Assembly (NCBI GenBank): GCA_003144015.1
Contig: QFWS01000006.1
Span: 158,165-222,164, forward strand
DNA length: 64,000 nucleotides
Reading direction: 5' to 3'
DNA from: Flavobacteriaceae bacterium LYZ1037
GTDB taxonomy: Bacteria > Bacteroidota > Bacteroidia > Flavobacteriales > Flavobacteriaceae
Part shown: piece by piece, positions 56,874 to 64,000 of the stretch
How positions within the stretch are numbered: position 1 is the stretch's first letter
Layout: every line of letters begins with the position of its first letter
Notes under the pieces: generated by a model
What the model saw: the letters and a program-made list of their open reading frames with translations, nothing else
What the model was told of the DNA's origin: nothing
Database searches by the model: none
Translations under genes and position numbers: made by a program

Positions 56874-56904
56874 TAAGCATATTTAGAGATGCTTACTTTT
56901 TTTT
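56874..56904 (+). terminator. orphan terminator-like hairpin
   Basis: TAAGCAT (56874-56880), 8-base loop, ATGCTTA (56889-56895), C, then eight T. It is oriented for plus-strand transcription, but no plus-strand gene precedes it. It may end an unannotated small RNA or be a leftover of a lost gene. Confidence 0.5.
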
Positions 56905-57128
56905 ATTTTGTTGTTCCTGACTCATCAGATTATGACTTGGGAAACCCATTAATGTAAGAGGTAAAAATTCATATAGACAATGTAAAAATGCTAATCATTA
57001 AAACTAAAACCAAAGTATCGAAAGCATGTATGTTACTGGAATTAGGTTAAATGTAAAGGGTTGGAATAAAACACCATTTAACATGCAATTAATTAAAGCT
57101 TTAGTTTTATAAATTTAAATATGAACAA

Positions 57129-59012
57129 ATGAACAAAAACAATCTTATTATTTTTATAAAGTTTAAAATATGTACCTTGTTAAAACACAATCAATATTAT
57201 TCGCTTTTGAGATCGACACTGTTTATTTTAATTCTTCTAATAACTTCATATGCTAAAGGACAGAATAAAGATTCTGAAATAGATAGTTTGAAAAATGTTA
57301 TAAAAACATCTGCTAATGATTCTGTTAAAATGATTACCTATAATGCGTTACGACGAGCAACTTATTATACAGATGCAGAAACATCAAAAACTTACACAAA
57401 AAACTATTTAGAATTAGCTACAAAATTAAAAGATTCTCATCATATTGCTTTAGGTCGCTTCTTTCTTGGAAATGCTGAAGTTCTTGCTGGAAATTATGAT
57501 ACAGCATTATCTAACTATATCATTGCAGGAAATTACTACGAAAAGGAAAAAGATTCATCTCGACTTTGTTCTGTTTTAAATTCAATTGGTGCAGTTTATG
57601 AAAAAACACGTAATGATTCTTTGTCTTTATTGTATTACAAACGCTCCTTAAAAATTAGCAAATCGATTTCAGATAACCGAAGAAGTGGTATAGCGTCAAT
57701 AAATATTGGAAATATTTACAATGAACTAGGCGACATTGATACGTCTATCACTTTTTTAGAAGATGCCATTTCAGATTTATCTATCGACCCAAATCACCAA
57801 TCTTTCTTGATTCTCGGGGAGGTAAATTTAGCTAATGCTTATGGTCAAAATAAAGAATATAAAAAAGCATTTAACCTCTATCAAGAGATTTTAAAAAAAG
57901 TAGATACTATAAAAGATGTCTATAACCAGGCCAATGTATTGAGAGGAATTAGTGATGTGTTTGTTCATCAAAAAGAATATAAAAACGCATTGCCATATGC
58001 TGAAAAAGCATTTCGTATTTTTAATGAAAACAATTTTACCGATGATAGTTTTCAATTAATTCCTGAACTCATTGAAATTCATGAAGCTAATGGCAATTAT
58101 AAAGAAGCTGTGACTTTATATTCTAAATACACCAAGATAAAAGACTCCCTATTCACTGAAACAAAAGATAAAAATATAGCTGAAGCAGTTCAGAAATATG
58201 AAACAGAGAAAAAAGATGCTGAACTTAAACTTCTTAAACTTGAAGGAGAAAAAAAAGATCAACAAAATAAGTTATACATTGCTTTAGCTTTCGCTGGATT
58301 GCTTATAGCTGGACTTTTAGGTTTTTTTGGTTATAAAAACATGCAGAAAAATACCGTTTTAGCCAAACAAAAAAAATTATTAGAAGCGACTTTGAGTGAA
58401 AAAAATACGCTTTTAAAAGAAGTGCATCATCGTGTTAAAAACAGTTTCCAAATTGTGTCTTCACTCCTCTATCTACAATCTGAAAATACCGATGATAAAG
58501 AAGCAAAAATAGCCATTAAAGAAGCAGAAAACAGAGTCCGTTCTATGGTACTCGTACACCAAAAATTATATAATAAAGAGGAACTAGTTGGAATTAATAC
58601 CAAAGAATATATAACTGATTTGGTAAAAGACATTTTTGAAAGCCATCAATTTCAGAAAAAACCCATAGCCTATCAATTAGATGTAGAATCTTTGGTTCTA
58701 GATATTGAATCCATTACTCCCATTGGTCTAATTTTAAACGAACTTATTATAAACGCTTTAAAGCATGCATTTCAAGATGTCACAGACAAAAGTGAACTGA
58801 AAGTCCTTTTTTCAAAAGAAAACAACGAGTTGGTTTTAAAGGTAATAGACAACGGTAAAGGCTTTGAAGGTGAAATTAAAAATTCGTCCTTTGGCATTAC
58901 ATTAATGAATGCCTTATCCAAAAAATTAAAAGCGACTTTAAGTTATGTTTCTGCTCATAATAAAGGAACTGAAGCTGTTTTAAAGATTAAAAAATTTAAT
59001 ATCCTCTCCTGA
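57129..59012 (+). CDS. TPR sensor histidine kinase (HisKA_2 type)
   Basis: 627 residues. A signal peptide or anchor (about 25-45) precedes periplasmic TPR repeats (about 60-340), a membrane helix (about 381-401), a short coiled-coil and a HisKA_2 domain with VHHRVKN (H433/H434, one being the phosphoacceptor), NELIINALKHAF (N box), DNGKGF (G1) and FGITLMNALSKKL (G2). It should phosphorylate the LytTR response regulator encoded 108 bp downstream. The periplasmic ligand is unknown. The ATG at 57129 is chosen because an ATG eight bases earlier is followed by a stop. Confidence 0.9.
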   Translation: MNKNNLIIFIKFKICTLLKHNQYYSLLRSTLFILILLITSYAKGQNKDSEIDSLKNVIKTSANDSVKMITYNALRRATYYTDAETSKTYTKNYLELATKLKDSHHIALGRFFLGNAEVLAGNYDTALSNYIIAGNYYEKEKDSSRLCSVLNSIGAVYEKTRNDSLSLLYYKRSLKISKSISDNRRSGIASINIGNIYNELGDIDTSITFLEDAISDLSIDPNHQSFLILGEVNLANAYGQNKEYKKAFNLYQEILKKVDTIKDVYNQANVLRGISDVFVHQKEYKNALPYAEKAFRIFNENNFTDDSFQLIPELIEIHEANGNYKEAVTLYSKYTKIKDSLFTETKDKNIAEAVQKYETEKKDAELKLLKLEGEKKDQQNKLYIALAFAGLLIAGLLGFFGYKNMQKNTVLAKQKKLLEATLSEKNTLLKEVHHRVKNSFQIVSSLLYLQSENTDDKEAKIAIKEAENRVRSMVLVHQKLYNKEELVGINTKEYITDLVKDIFESHQFQKKPIAYQLDVESLVLDIESITPIGLILNELIINALKHAFQDVTDKSELKVLFSKENNELVLKVIDNGKGFEGEIKNSSFGITLMNALSKKLKATLSYVSAHNKGTEAVLKIKKFNILS

Positions 59013-59030
59013 CTTTAAGATTAAATATTT

Positions 59031-59060
59031 TTATTCACTAAAAAAAAACACTTATTCACT
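59031..59060 (+). promoter_or_regulatory. direct-repeat pair upstream of the LytTR regulator gene
   Basis: TTATTCACT occurs at 59031-59039 and 59052-59060: two identical 9-mers separated by 12 bp (21-bp period). LytTR proteins such as AgrA bind two 9-bp direct repeats with a 12-bp spacer, so this is a probable binding site of the adjacent response regulator, about 60-90 bp ahead of its own start. Confidence 0.65.
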
Positions 59061-59120
59061 TAGTTTTTAAACACTTTCGATTAGATTTAAAGTAGATTTC
59101 ATAAAACAATTTGTATTATT

Positions 59121-59810
59121 TTGAAATTATTAAGCATATACATCGTTGAGGACGAGCCATTAATTGCTGCTACTATTGAAACTGCTTTATTAAAGCAAGG
59201 CTTCAATGTGGTTGGCAATGCAGAAGATGTAATTTCTGCCCTCAAAGATATTACTATATATCAACCTGATTTAATTCTGGTTGACATTCAGTTGGATGGA
59301 TCAAAAGATGGTGTAGATTTGGCCCTAGAGCTTGACAAACAACAAATCCCTTATCTATATCTTACGTCACAAACAGATCCAGAAACCATTGAACGTGTTA
59401 AAACAACGCACCCTTTAGGGTATATTGTTAAACCTTTTACAGAACATAGTTTACGGAGTAATATTGAACTGGCCTGGCATAATTACGAAGTTCAAAATGC
59501 AGGTTTCTTAATTTTAAAATCTGACGGTCGTACACATAAAATCAATCAAAACAGTATTTTATACTTAAAAGCTTTCGATAATTATTGTTATGTATATACA
59601 ACAACTAGATCTTATTTAGTGCCTCACACATTAAAACACATGTCAGAACAATTGAGTAACAATCTATTTGTACAGACCCATCGTTCATATTGGGTTAATA
59701 TCAATCATATTGAAGGCATAGAAACCAACAAACTTTTTCTAAAAACAGAACCAATCCCCATTAGTGCTTCACAAAAGAATTTAGTAATGAGCAAGTTAAA
59801 ACGCTCATAA
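59121..59810 (+). CDS. LytTR-family response regulator
   Basis: 229 residues. The receiver domain (about 3-120) has the acidic pair at E10-D11-E12, the phosphorylation site D55 (ILVDIQLDG), T82 and K104 (YIVKPF). The C-terminal LytTR DNA-binding domain (about 130-227) includes ILYLKAFDNYCYVYT, FVQTHRSYWVN and ISASQKN. It is expected to be phosphorylated by the kinase upstream. The frame starts at TTG; no ATG exists between the preceding stop and the receiver core, so the TTG is needed. Pairs of 9-bp direct repeats with 12-bp spacing flank the gene on both sides. Confidence 0.93.
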   Translation: MKLLSIYIVEDEPLIAATIETALLKQGFNVVGNAEDVISALKDITIYQPDLILVDIQLDGSKDGVDLALELDKQQIPYLYLTSQTDPETIERVKTTHPLGYIVKPFTEHSLRSNIELAWHNYEVQNAGFLILKSDGRTHKINQNSILYLKAFDNYCYVYTTTRSYLVPHTLKHMSEQLSNNLFVQTHRSYWVNINHIEGIETNKLFLKTEPIPISASQKNLVMSKLKRS

Positions 59811-59822
59811 TACTGTTTAACT

Positions 59823-59852
59823 GCATTCACTAAAAAAACAAAGGCGTTTACT
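59823..59852 (+). promoter_or_regulatory. direct-repeat pair upstream of the surface-protein cluster
   Basis: GCATTCACT (59823-59831) and GCGTTTACT (59844-59852) repeat with a 12-bp spacer, the same geometry and core (TT[C/T]ACT) as the pair ahead of the regulator gene. It lies about 100 bp before the first secreted protein gene, so the regulator probably controls that cluster. Confidence 0.6.
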
Positions 59853-59953
59853 AAAAACAATCTTCAACAACCCAATAAGAGGGTAAATTTATTGTGCTAT
59901 TAATCAAGATGTTATTACAAATTATGTAAGACATATTTAAAATATCACGGCAC

Positions 59954-61369
59954 ATGAAAACAAAAAATACTCTACTAGCATTCGCTTTATTAATAAGCTT
60001 AAGCACATTTGCACAACAAGGCTTTAATTACAAAGCGCTTATTAAAGACAATTTAGGCAATATGGTTGCCAACCAAAACATAACAGTTCAATTTTCTATT
60101 TTAGAAGATGTGGCTATCGTTTATACAGAAACACACACACCAACAACCGATGCTAATGGACTTGTTAATCTAAACATAGGAGAAGGTACAACTTCTGATG
60201 ATTTTTCTACCATAAATTGGGGCAGCGACGACCACTTTTTAAATGTACAAATTAATATAGGCTCTGGACTCACAGATATGGGTACCATCCAATTTATGTC
60301 TGTACCTTATGCCAAATTTGCTGAGAATTCAATTACCGAAATAAACAACTTGACTGATGCTAAAACAATTGACAGAAGTATTTATTTGGGTAATGGGTCA
60401 GGAAATGCTGATGATGGAAATGATAACCAAAATACAGCTATTGGTAATAACGCTCTAAAATATAACACAAATGGAGTTCAGAATGTGGCTGTTGGAGAAT
60501 CTACTTTACTTTCAAATATTTCTGGTGAAAGAAATACAGTGATAGGACAATCTGCAATGCGACGAAATACTACTGGAAGTAACAATACCGTAATTGGAGA
60601 AGATGCGATGTATAATAACTTAACAGGTAGTGGAAATGTTGCCATAGGTCAAGGGGCAGGAAATGGTGAATTGGGCGATAATAAACTTTACATTGATAAT
60701 TCTACCACCTCATCTCCATTAATTTGGGGAGATTTTACTGATGGAAATGAAAAAGTTAAAATTAACGGAAAATTTGAGATTGAAACTGCTAATTCTGGCA
60801 CGCAGCCTAACCTTAATTTAATTCACGATGGTAATACAGGTGCGCGAATTAATTTTACCAATACAGATACTACCAATGGTAATGTTTGGACGCTTTATGG
60901 AGACACTAATGATACAAACATTAATAGTTCCTTTAATCTGTACCATTCAAATACGGGCAATATTATAACTGCCAGAGGAGATGGCAGAGTCACTGTAAAT
61001 GGAGATTTAGTTGTTTCAAATACTACAAAAATCGGTTCGTCTGGAGTAGCCATTTCAGAGGTTATTAAATTAACAGGTACAACTGGTGGAGCTTTAGGTT
61101 CGGGATCGAATAGCATTCCCTATCCTACAGGTTATAATTGGGAGAACACTTATGTAGTTAGTTTTAAAGTAAGAACAACAGTTGGTGGTCTTGGTGGAAC
61201 GAGTTGGTATACGTCCTTAGGGAATTATAACTCTGGAGATGACCAATCTATTTATATAGATCTTGGGTACGAACCAAATCCTGCTAATACGCCTTATATA
61301 AAGCTAAAGATTTCCGACTCTCAGTATAATGGGGCAGAATACGTTCTAATACTTATGAAAATTGAATAG
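59954..61369 (+). CDS. secreted protein with trimeric-adhesin-like repeats
   Basis: 471 residues. A signal peptide (about 1-21, ending FAQQ) leads into an N-terminal beta domain (about 22-120: NYKALIKDNLGN, TPTTDANGL, DDFSTINWGSDDHFLNV) shared with the next gene. About residues 160-235 contain four copies of a unit N-T-(A/V)-(I/V)-G-x-x-(A/T)-(L/M) spaced by 21-23 residues, a left-handed-helix pattern seen in adhesin heads. The C-terminal third is beta-rich and unrecognised (WENTYVVSFKVRTTVGG, YIDLGYEPNPANTPYIKL). There is no T9SS sorting domain and no S74 domain. It probably lies on the cell surface as a trimer. Confidence 0.75.
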   Translation: MKTKNTLLAFALLISLSTFAQQGFNYKALIKDNLGNMVANQNITVQFSILEDVAIVYTETHTPTTDANGLVNLNIGEGTTSDDFSTINWGSDDHFLNVQINIGSGLTDMGTIQFMSVPYAKFAENSITEINNLTDAKTIDRSIYLGNGSGNADDGNDNQNTAIGNNALKYNTNGVQNVAVGESTLLSNISGERNTVIGQSAMRRNTTGSNNTVIGEDAMYNNLTGSGNVAIGQGAGNGELGDNKLYIDNSTTSSPLIWGDFTDGNEKVKINGKFEIETANSGTQPNLNLIHDGNTGARINFTNTDTTNGNVWTLYGDTNDTNINSSFNLYHSNTGNIITARGDGRVTVNGDLVVSNTTKIGSSGVAISEVIKLTGTTGGALGSGSNSIPYPTGYNWENTYVVSFKVRTTVGGLGGTSWYTSLGNYNSGDDQSIYIDLGYEPNPANTPYIKLKISDSQYNGAEYVLILMKIE

Positions 61370-61425
61370 TATAAGTTTTAGTTAACACGTTTTAAAAATT
61401 TATTAAGTATATAAAATCAACTGTC

Positions 61426-63651
61426 ATGAAACATCTATTCGCAATATTAATCTTCTTTTTCGCATCGGCTACTTATGCTCAAAGTAGCTCGATAAATTAT
61501 AAAGCGCTTATCAAAGATAACCTGGGCAATGTAGTAGCCAACCAGACTATAACAGTTCAGTTTTCTATTTTAAAAGGAACATTTCAAACCAATGTGTATC
61601 AAGAAACCCAAACGCCAACAACCGATGCAAACGGACTCATTATAGTAAACATAGGCGAAGGCACAACATCTGACGATTTTTCAACTATCAATTGGAGTAG
61701 CGATGACCACTTTTTAAATGTACAAATCAATACAGGGGCTGGACTTACTGATATGGGAACTACCCAATTTATGGCTGTGCCTTATGCCTTAAGTGCTGCC
61801 AATGTAACAGGGCTAGAAGCTATTGACCAAGGTTATGGCATTGGGTATCGCATTAAAGGCAGAAACCCTGCTAATTATAATAGTATAGGTGAAGACGCAG
61901 TCGATTTAAGTATTAGTAAAAATACATCTACAACTAATGGAGCCTCTGGAGTTGCTTCCCTTGCAATGGGATATAGGACAATTGCTTCAGGATTTTATTC
62001 CACAGCGATGGGAGACAAGACAGATGCTTTAGGATTTTCTTCCACAGCGATGGGATCAAGTACACAAGCATCAGGTAATTTTTCCACAGCTATCGGAAAA
62101 GTAACATTAGCATCTGGTGATTTTTCCACAGCAATGGGGTATTACACAGATGCCTTGGGAGAAAGGTCAACAGCTATGGGAAGTGATACGGAAGCCTCTG
62201 GAAATATTTCTACAGCTATGGGATATAAAACAACAGCAGAGGCCTACGCTTCTACAGCCATTGGTCGCTTTAATACTGGCGGTGGCACTACTGATTCTTG
62301 GCTTTCAACAGACCCATTATTTGAAGTCGGTAACGGTTATAGTTCTTCAAACAAATCTAATGCACTAACCATTCTAAAAAACGGCACCATCACAGCACCA
62401 AGTTTTAATTTAACAGAAATTACAGATGATAAAGCTCTTATTACTAAAGAATATGCAGATACCAATTTAACGAGTTCTGGCCTTGAGGCTATTGACGAAG
62501 GTGATGGCATTGGTTGGCGACTTAAGGGTAAAGATCCCGCAAACTACGGAACCATAGGTAAGTCAGCCACAGATTTAAGCGAGTCAACATCAGCGTCAAC
62601 CTCCATGGGAGCAACCGGAAGATATTCTTTTGCAACGGGAAGGACTACAGAAGCTAGCGGTGATTATTCGGTAGCAATGGGGTATCAAAATACTACTGCA
62701 TCGGGTGATTATTCCTTCGCTTTAGGAATAACTGCTAACGCCTCAGGGAGTCAAAGTGTTGCGATGGGAACTCTATCACTTGCCAATGAATCCAAGGCTG
62801 TTTCGATTGGCACTAGTACAACCTCTTCGGGAACTGCTTCTTTAGCAATGGGATATTACACAAAAGCATTTGGAAATTATGCAACAGCTATGGGATATAA
62901 TACATATGCTGATGCCTATGCTTCTACTGCTTTTGGAAAGGAAAATATAGGTGGTGGTAATGCCACCACTTGGATAGCAACAGATCCTTTATTTGAAATA
63001 GGAAATGGTGATTCTAATCTCAGCCGATCTAACGCCGTAACCGTTTTAAAAAATGGATATGTTGGATTTAATGGAAATCCTGACACAGATTTTCATTTAT
63101 TGCATGGAAATAATGGCCTTGCCAGTGGAATGAAATTAGAAAACAACTCTAATAATGCGTGGTGGCGATTTTATGTGTCTTCTGGATCTGATGACCTAAG
63201 ACTTTATAGTGCGTCACAAGGAGCAACAATTATTGGCGCTTTTGATGATATAAGTGGAAACTACACGTCTACTTCAGATAGACGTCTAAAAAAGAATTTT
63301 GAAAAGTTACATTTTAACTGGACAGATTTTATGAAGTTAGAAACCTTAACCTACCAATACAAAGCACAAAAAGACACTAAAGAATACATTGGTTTAATTG
63401 CTCAAGATGTACAACCAATCTATCCAGAATTGATTAATTATAATGAAGATAGCGATGTCTACCATCTTAATTATTCTGGTTTCGGAGTCATCGCAATTAA
63501 AGCGGTTCAAGAACAACAAAAAATCATCCTATCACAACAATTAAGAATTGAAGCTTTAGAAGCTCAACTTTCTAAAAAAGACGAGGCTTATAATGCCTTA
63601 AGTAGTCGTATTGAAACTATTGAAACATTCCTTAAAACTTCAGAAAAATGA
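61426..63651 (+). CDS. secreted YadA-head-like protein with C-terminal S74 self-cleaving chaperone
   Basis: 741 residues. The signal peptide (about 1-18) and N-terminal domain (about 20-125) match the preceding gene. Two related modules follow (about 129-330 and 352-550), each starting GLEAID-x-G-x-GIG and containing many units of the type S-T-A-M-G-x-x-T spaced by 14 residues, the YadA-like head pattern, and each ending TDPLFE(V/I)GNG with SNA-T-LKNG. The C-terminal S74 domain (about 600-700) has TSDRRLKKNF with Ser617 and Lys622, the catalytic dyad spacing of endosialidase-type chaperones, followed by a coiled-coil tail. It is expected to trimerise and then cleave off its chaperone. It overlaps the next gene by ATGA. 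Confidence 0.88.
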   Translation: MKHLFAILIFFFASATYAQSSSINYKALIKDNLGNVVANQTITVQFSILKGTFQTNVYQETQTPTTDANGLIIVNIGEGTTSDDFSTINWSSDDHFLNVQINTGAGLTDMGTTQFMAVPYALSAANVTGLEAIDQGYGIGYRIKGRNPANYNSIGEDAVDLSISKNTSTTNGASGVASLAMGYRTIASGFYSTAMGDKTDALGFSSTAMGSSTQASGNFSTAIGKVTLASGDFSTAMGYYTDALGERSTAMGSDTEASGNISTAMGYKTTAEAYASTAIGRFNTGGGTTDSWLSTDPLFEVGNGYSSSNKSNALTILKNGTITAPSFNLTEITDDKALITKEYADTNLTSSGLEAIDEGDGIGWRLKGKDPANYGTIGKSATDLSESTSASTSMGATGRYSFATGRTTEASGDYSVAMGYQNTTASGDYSFALGITANASGSQSVAMGTLSLANESKAVSIGTSTTSSGTASLAMGYYTKAFGNYATAMGYNTYADAYASTAFGKENIGGGNATTWIATDPLFEIGNGDSNLSRSNAVTVLKNGYVGFNGNPDTDFHLLHGNNGLASGMKLENNSNNAWWRFYVSSGSDDLRLYSASQGATIIGAFDDISGNYTSTSDRRLKKNFEKLHFNWTDFMKLETLTYQYKAQKDTKEYIGLIAQDVQPIYPELINYNEDSDVYHLNYSGFGVIAIKAVQEQQKIILSQQLRIEALEAQLSKKDEAYNALSSRIETIETFLKTSEK
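61810..63060 (+). repeat. internal duplication of a YadA-like module
   Basis: The stretches coding for residues 129-330 and 352-550 start and end with near-identical motifs and repeat with a period of 223 residues (669 bp). Within each there are shorter 42-bp repeats coding for 14-residue head units. It is an in-frame domain duplication, not a mobile element. Confidence 0.7.
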
Positions 63652-64000
63652 AAAAAACAAATCTTACAATTTTAAGTTGTCTCTTAGGCATCTCAATGAG
63701 TATAGGCCAAACCATCGAAAAATTCAGTATCGATAGTGGAGGTGCCAGTGCCACAGCTGGAGGTATAGAAATTCTCTACACCATAGGCGAGGTGAACGTT
63801 CAAGAATTAAGTGCTGGAAACATTCAGGTTTCCGAAGGCTTTATCAATGGGAGTATGAAGATTAAGATCGATCCGAAAGTCTTTTTGCAAGGCCCACTTT
63901 TAAACCCTGTAAATGCAGGACTGATGAACGATAACTTACGTAGCTCAAACTACATACCAACAACAAGCCCTTATGCTGATGCAGCTACTTGCGATGTGTC
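63648..64000 (+). CDS. secreted hypothetical protein (3' end outside window)
   Basis: 117 codons are visible before the window edge. The ATG overlaps the preceding stop (ATGA), so translation is probably coupled. A signal peptide (about 1-21, ending SIGQ) is followed by IEKFSIDSGGASAT, EILYTIGEVNVQ and VSEGFINGS, a pattern common in Flavobacteriaceae secreted proteins, then FLQGPLLNPVNAG and YIPTTSPYADAATCD, which I associate with large flavobacterial surface proteins sometimes labelled hemagglutinin. The function is unknown. It completes a set of three co-oriented secreted proteins. Confidence 0.75.
   Translation, partial: MKKTNLTILSCLLGISMSIGQTIEKFSIDSGGASATAGGIEILYTIGEVNVQELSAGNIQVSEGFINGSMKIKIDPKVFLQGPLLNPVNAGLMNDNLRSSNYIPTTSPYADAATCDV

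Larger units (their letters stand above)
56758..57128. other. gene-free stretch between the metallophosphatase and the TPR kinase
   Basis: About 370 bp without a credible gene on either strand. It holds the metallophosphatase promoter near its left end, a terminator-like hairpin at 56874-56904 pointing right with no gene ahead of it, and AT-rich sequence up to the kinase start. The longest plus-strand ATG frame is 22 codons (from 56889). An ATG at 57121 gives only three codons. Confidence 0.6.

Noticed and set aside
56889..56957. A 22-codon ATG frame after the orphan hairpin
   Set aside because: Its ATG lies in the hairpin arm, the first residues come from the T run, and nothing suggests coding.
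61960..62980. Short regularly spaced repeats that might look like a CRISPR array
   Set aside because: They are in frame, code for 14-residue YadA-like units, and vary at third positions; there are no spacers or cas genes.

Overview
The window looks like chromosomal DNA from a marine-type member of the Flavobacteriaceae (Bacteroidota). The DNA is AT-rich. Promoter-like sites follow the Bacteroidota pattern TTG-N19-TAnnTTTG. The window encodes SprA (type IX secretion and gliding), a RemB-like protein, a T9SS cargo protein with a C-terminal sorting domain, and an alternative complex III (ActA-F) next to an aa3 oxidase. I see no insertion sequence, prophage, CRISPR array or transfer scar. This is mostly conserved core chromosome, with an accessory surface-protein cluster at the right end.

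Layout. 1-2861 (minus): an ABC transporter of MacB type (ATPase plus two permeases, the last cut by the window edge). 2944-8366 (minus): haem O synthase, two subunit III proteins, subunit IV, then an assembly set (degenerate SCO-like protein, SCO1, DUF420 protein, small CxxC membrane protein). 8430-23321 (minus): the gliding and envelope block malic enzyme, ruvA-sprA, gcvH-vanZ-like, two tonB genes and remB. 23452-26973 (plus): a membrane TPR/LuxR regulator, a 43-residue protein and a T9SS cargo protein. 27038-30392 (minus): ruvB, a cytochrome P450 and queG. 30465-41963 (minus): actABCDEF-coxBA. 42177 (plus): SPOR protein. 42680-47233 (minus): rimP-nusA-infB. 47343-49763 (minus): large secreted plug-domain protein. 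49873-56757: universal stress protein, tRNA-Gln, a GT117 membrane protein with a polysaccharide deacetylase, a cysteine-free thioredoxin-fold protein and a membrane metallophosphatase. 57129-64000 (plus): TPR histidine kinase, LytTR response regulator and three secreted proteins, the last cut by the window edge.

How the genes work together. Two distant minus-strand blocks jointly make one respiratory branch: ACIII takes electrons from menaquinol and passes them to the aa3 oxidase, while the 3-8 kb block supplies subunits III and IV, haem and copper-centre assembly. SprA, RemB and the TonB proteins serve outer-membrane secretion and motility; the T9SS cargo gene at 25.4 kb is a likely client.

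Most notable observations. (1) The rimP-nusA-infB leader contains a consensus promoter followed by a textbook intrinsic terminator ending about 10 nt before the rimP ATG, which suggests NusA-sensitive attenuation. (2) The LytTR response-regulator gene is flanked by two pairs of 9-bp direct repeats, each pair separated by exactly 12 bp. This is LytTR-site geometry and links the regulator to itself and to the surface-protein cluster. (3) RemB appears to carry a TonB-C-like domain at its N-terminus, next to two true tonB genes sharing the same paired-cysteine signature. (4) One surface protein combines YadA-like head repeats with an intact S74 Ser/Lys self-cleavage dyad.
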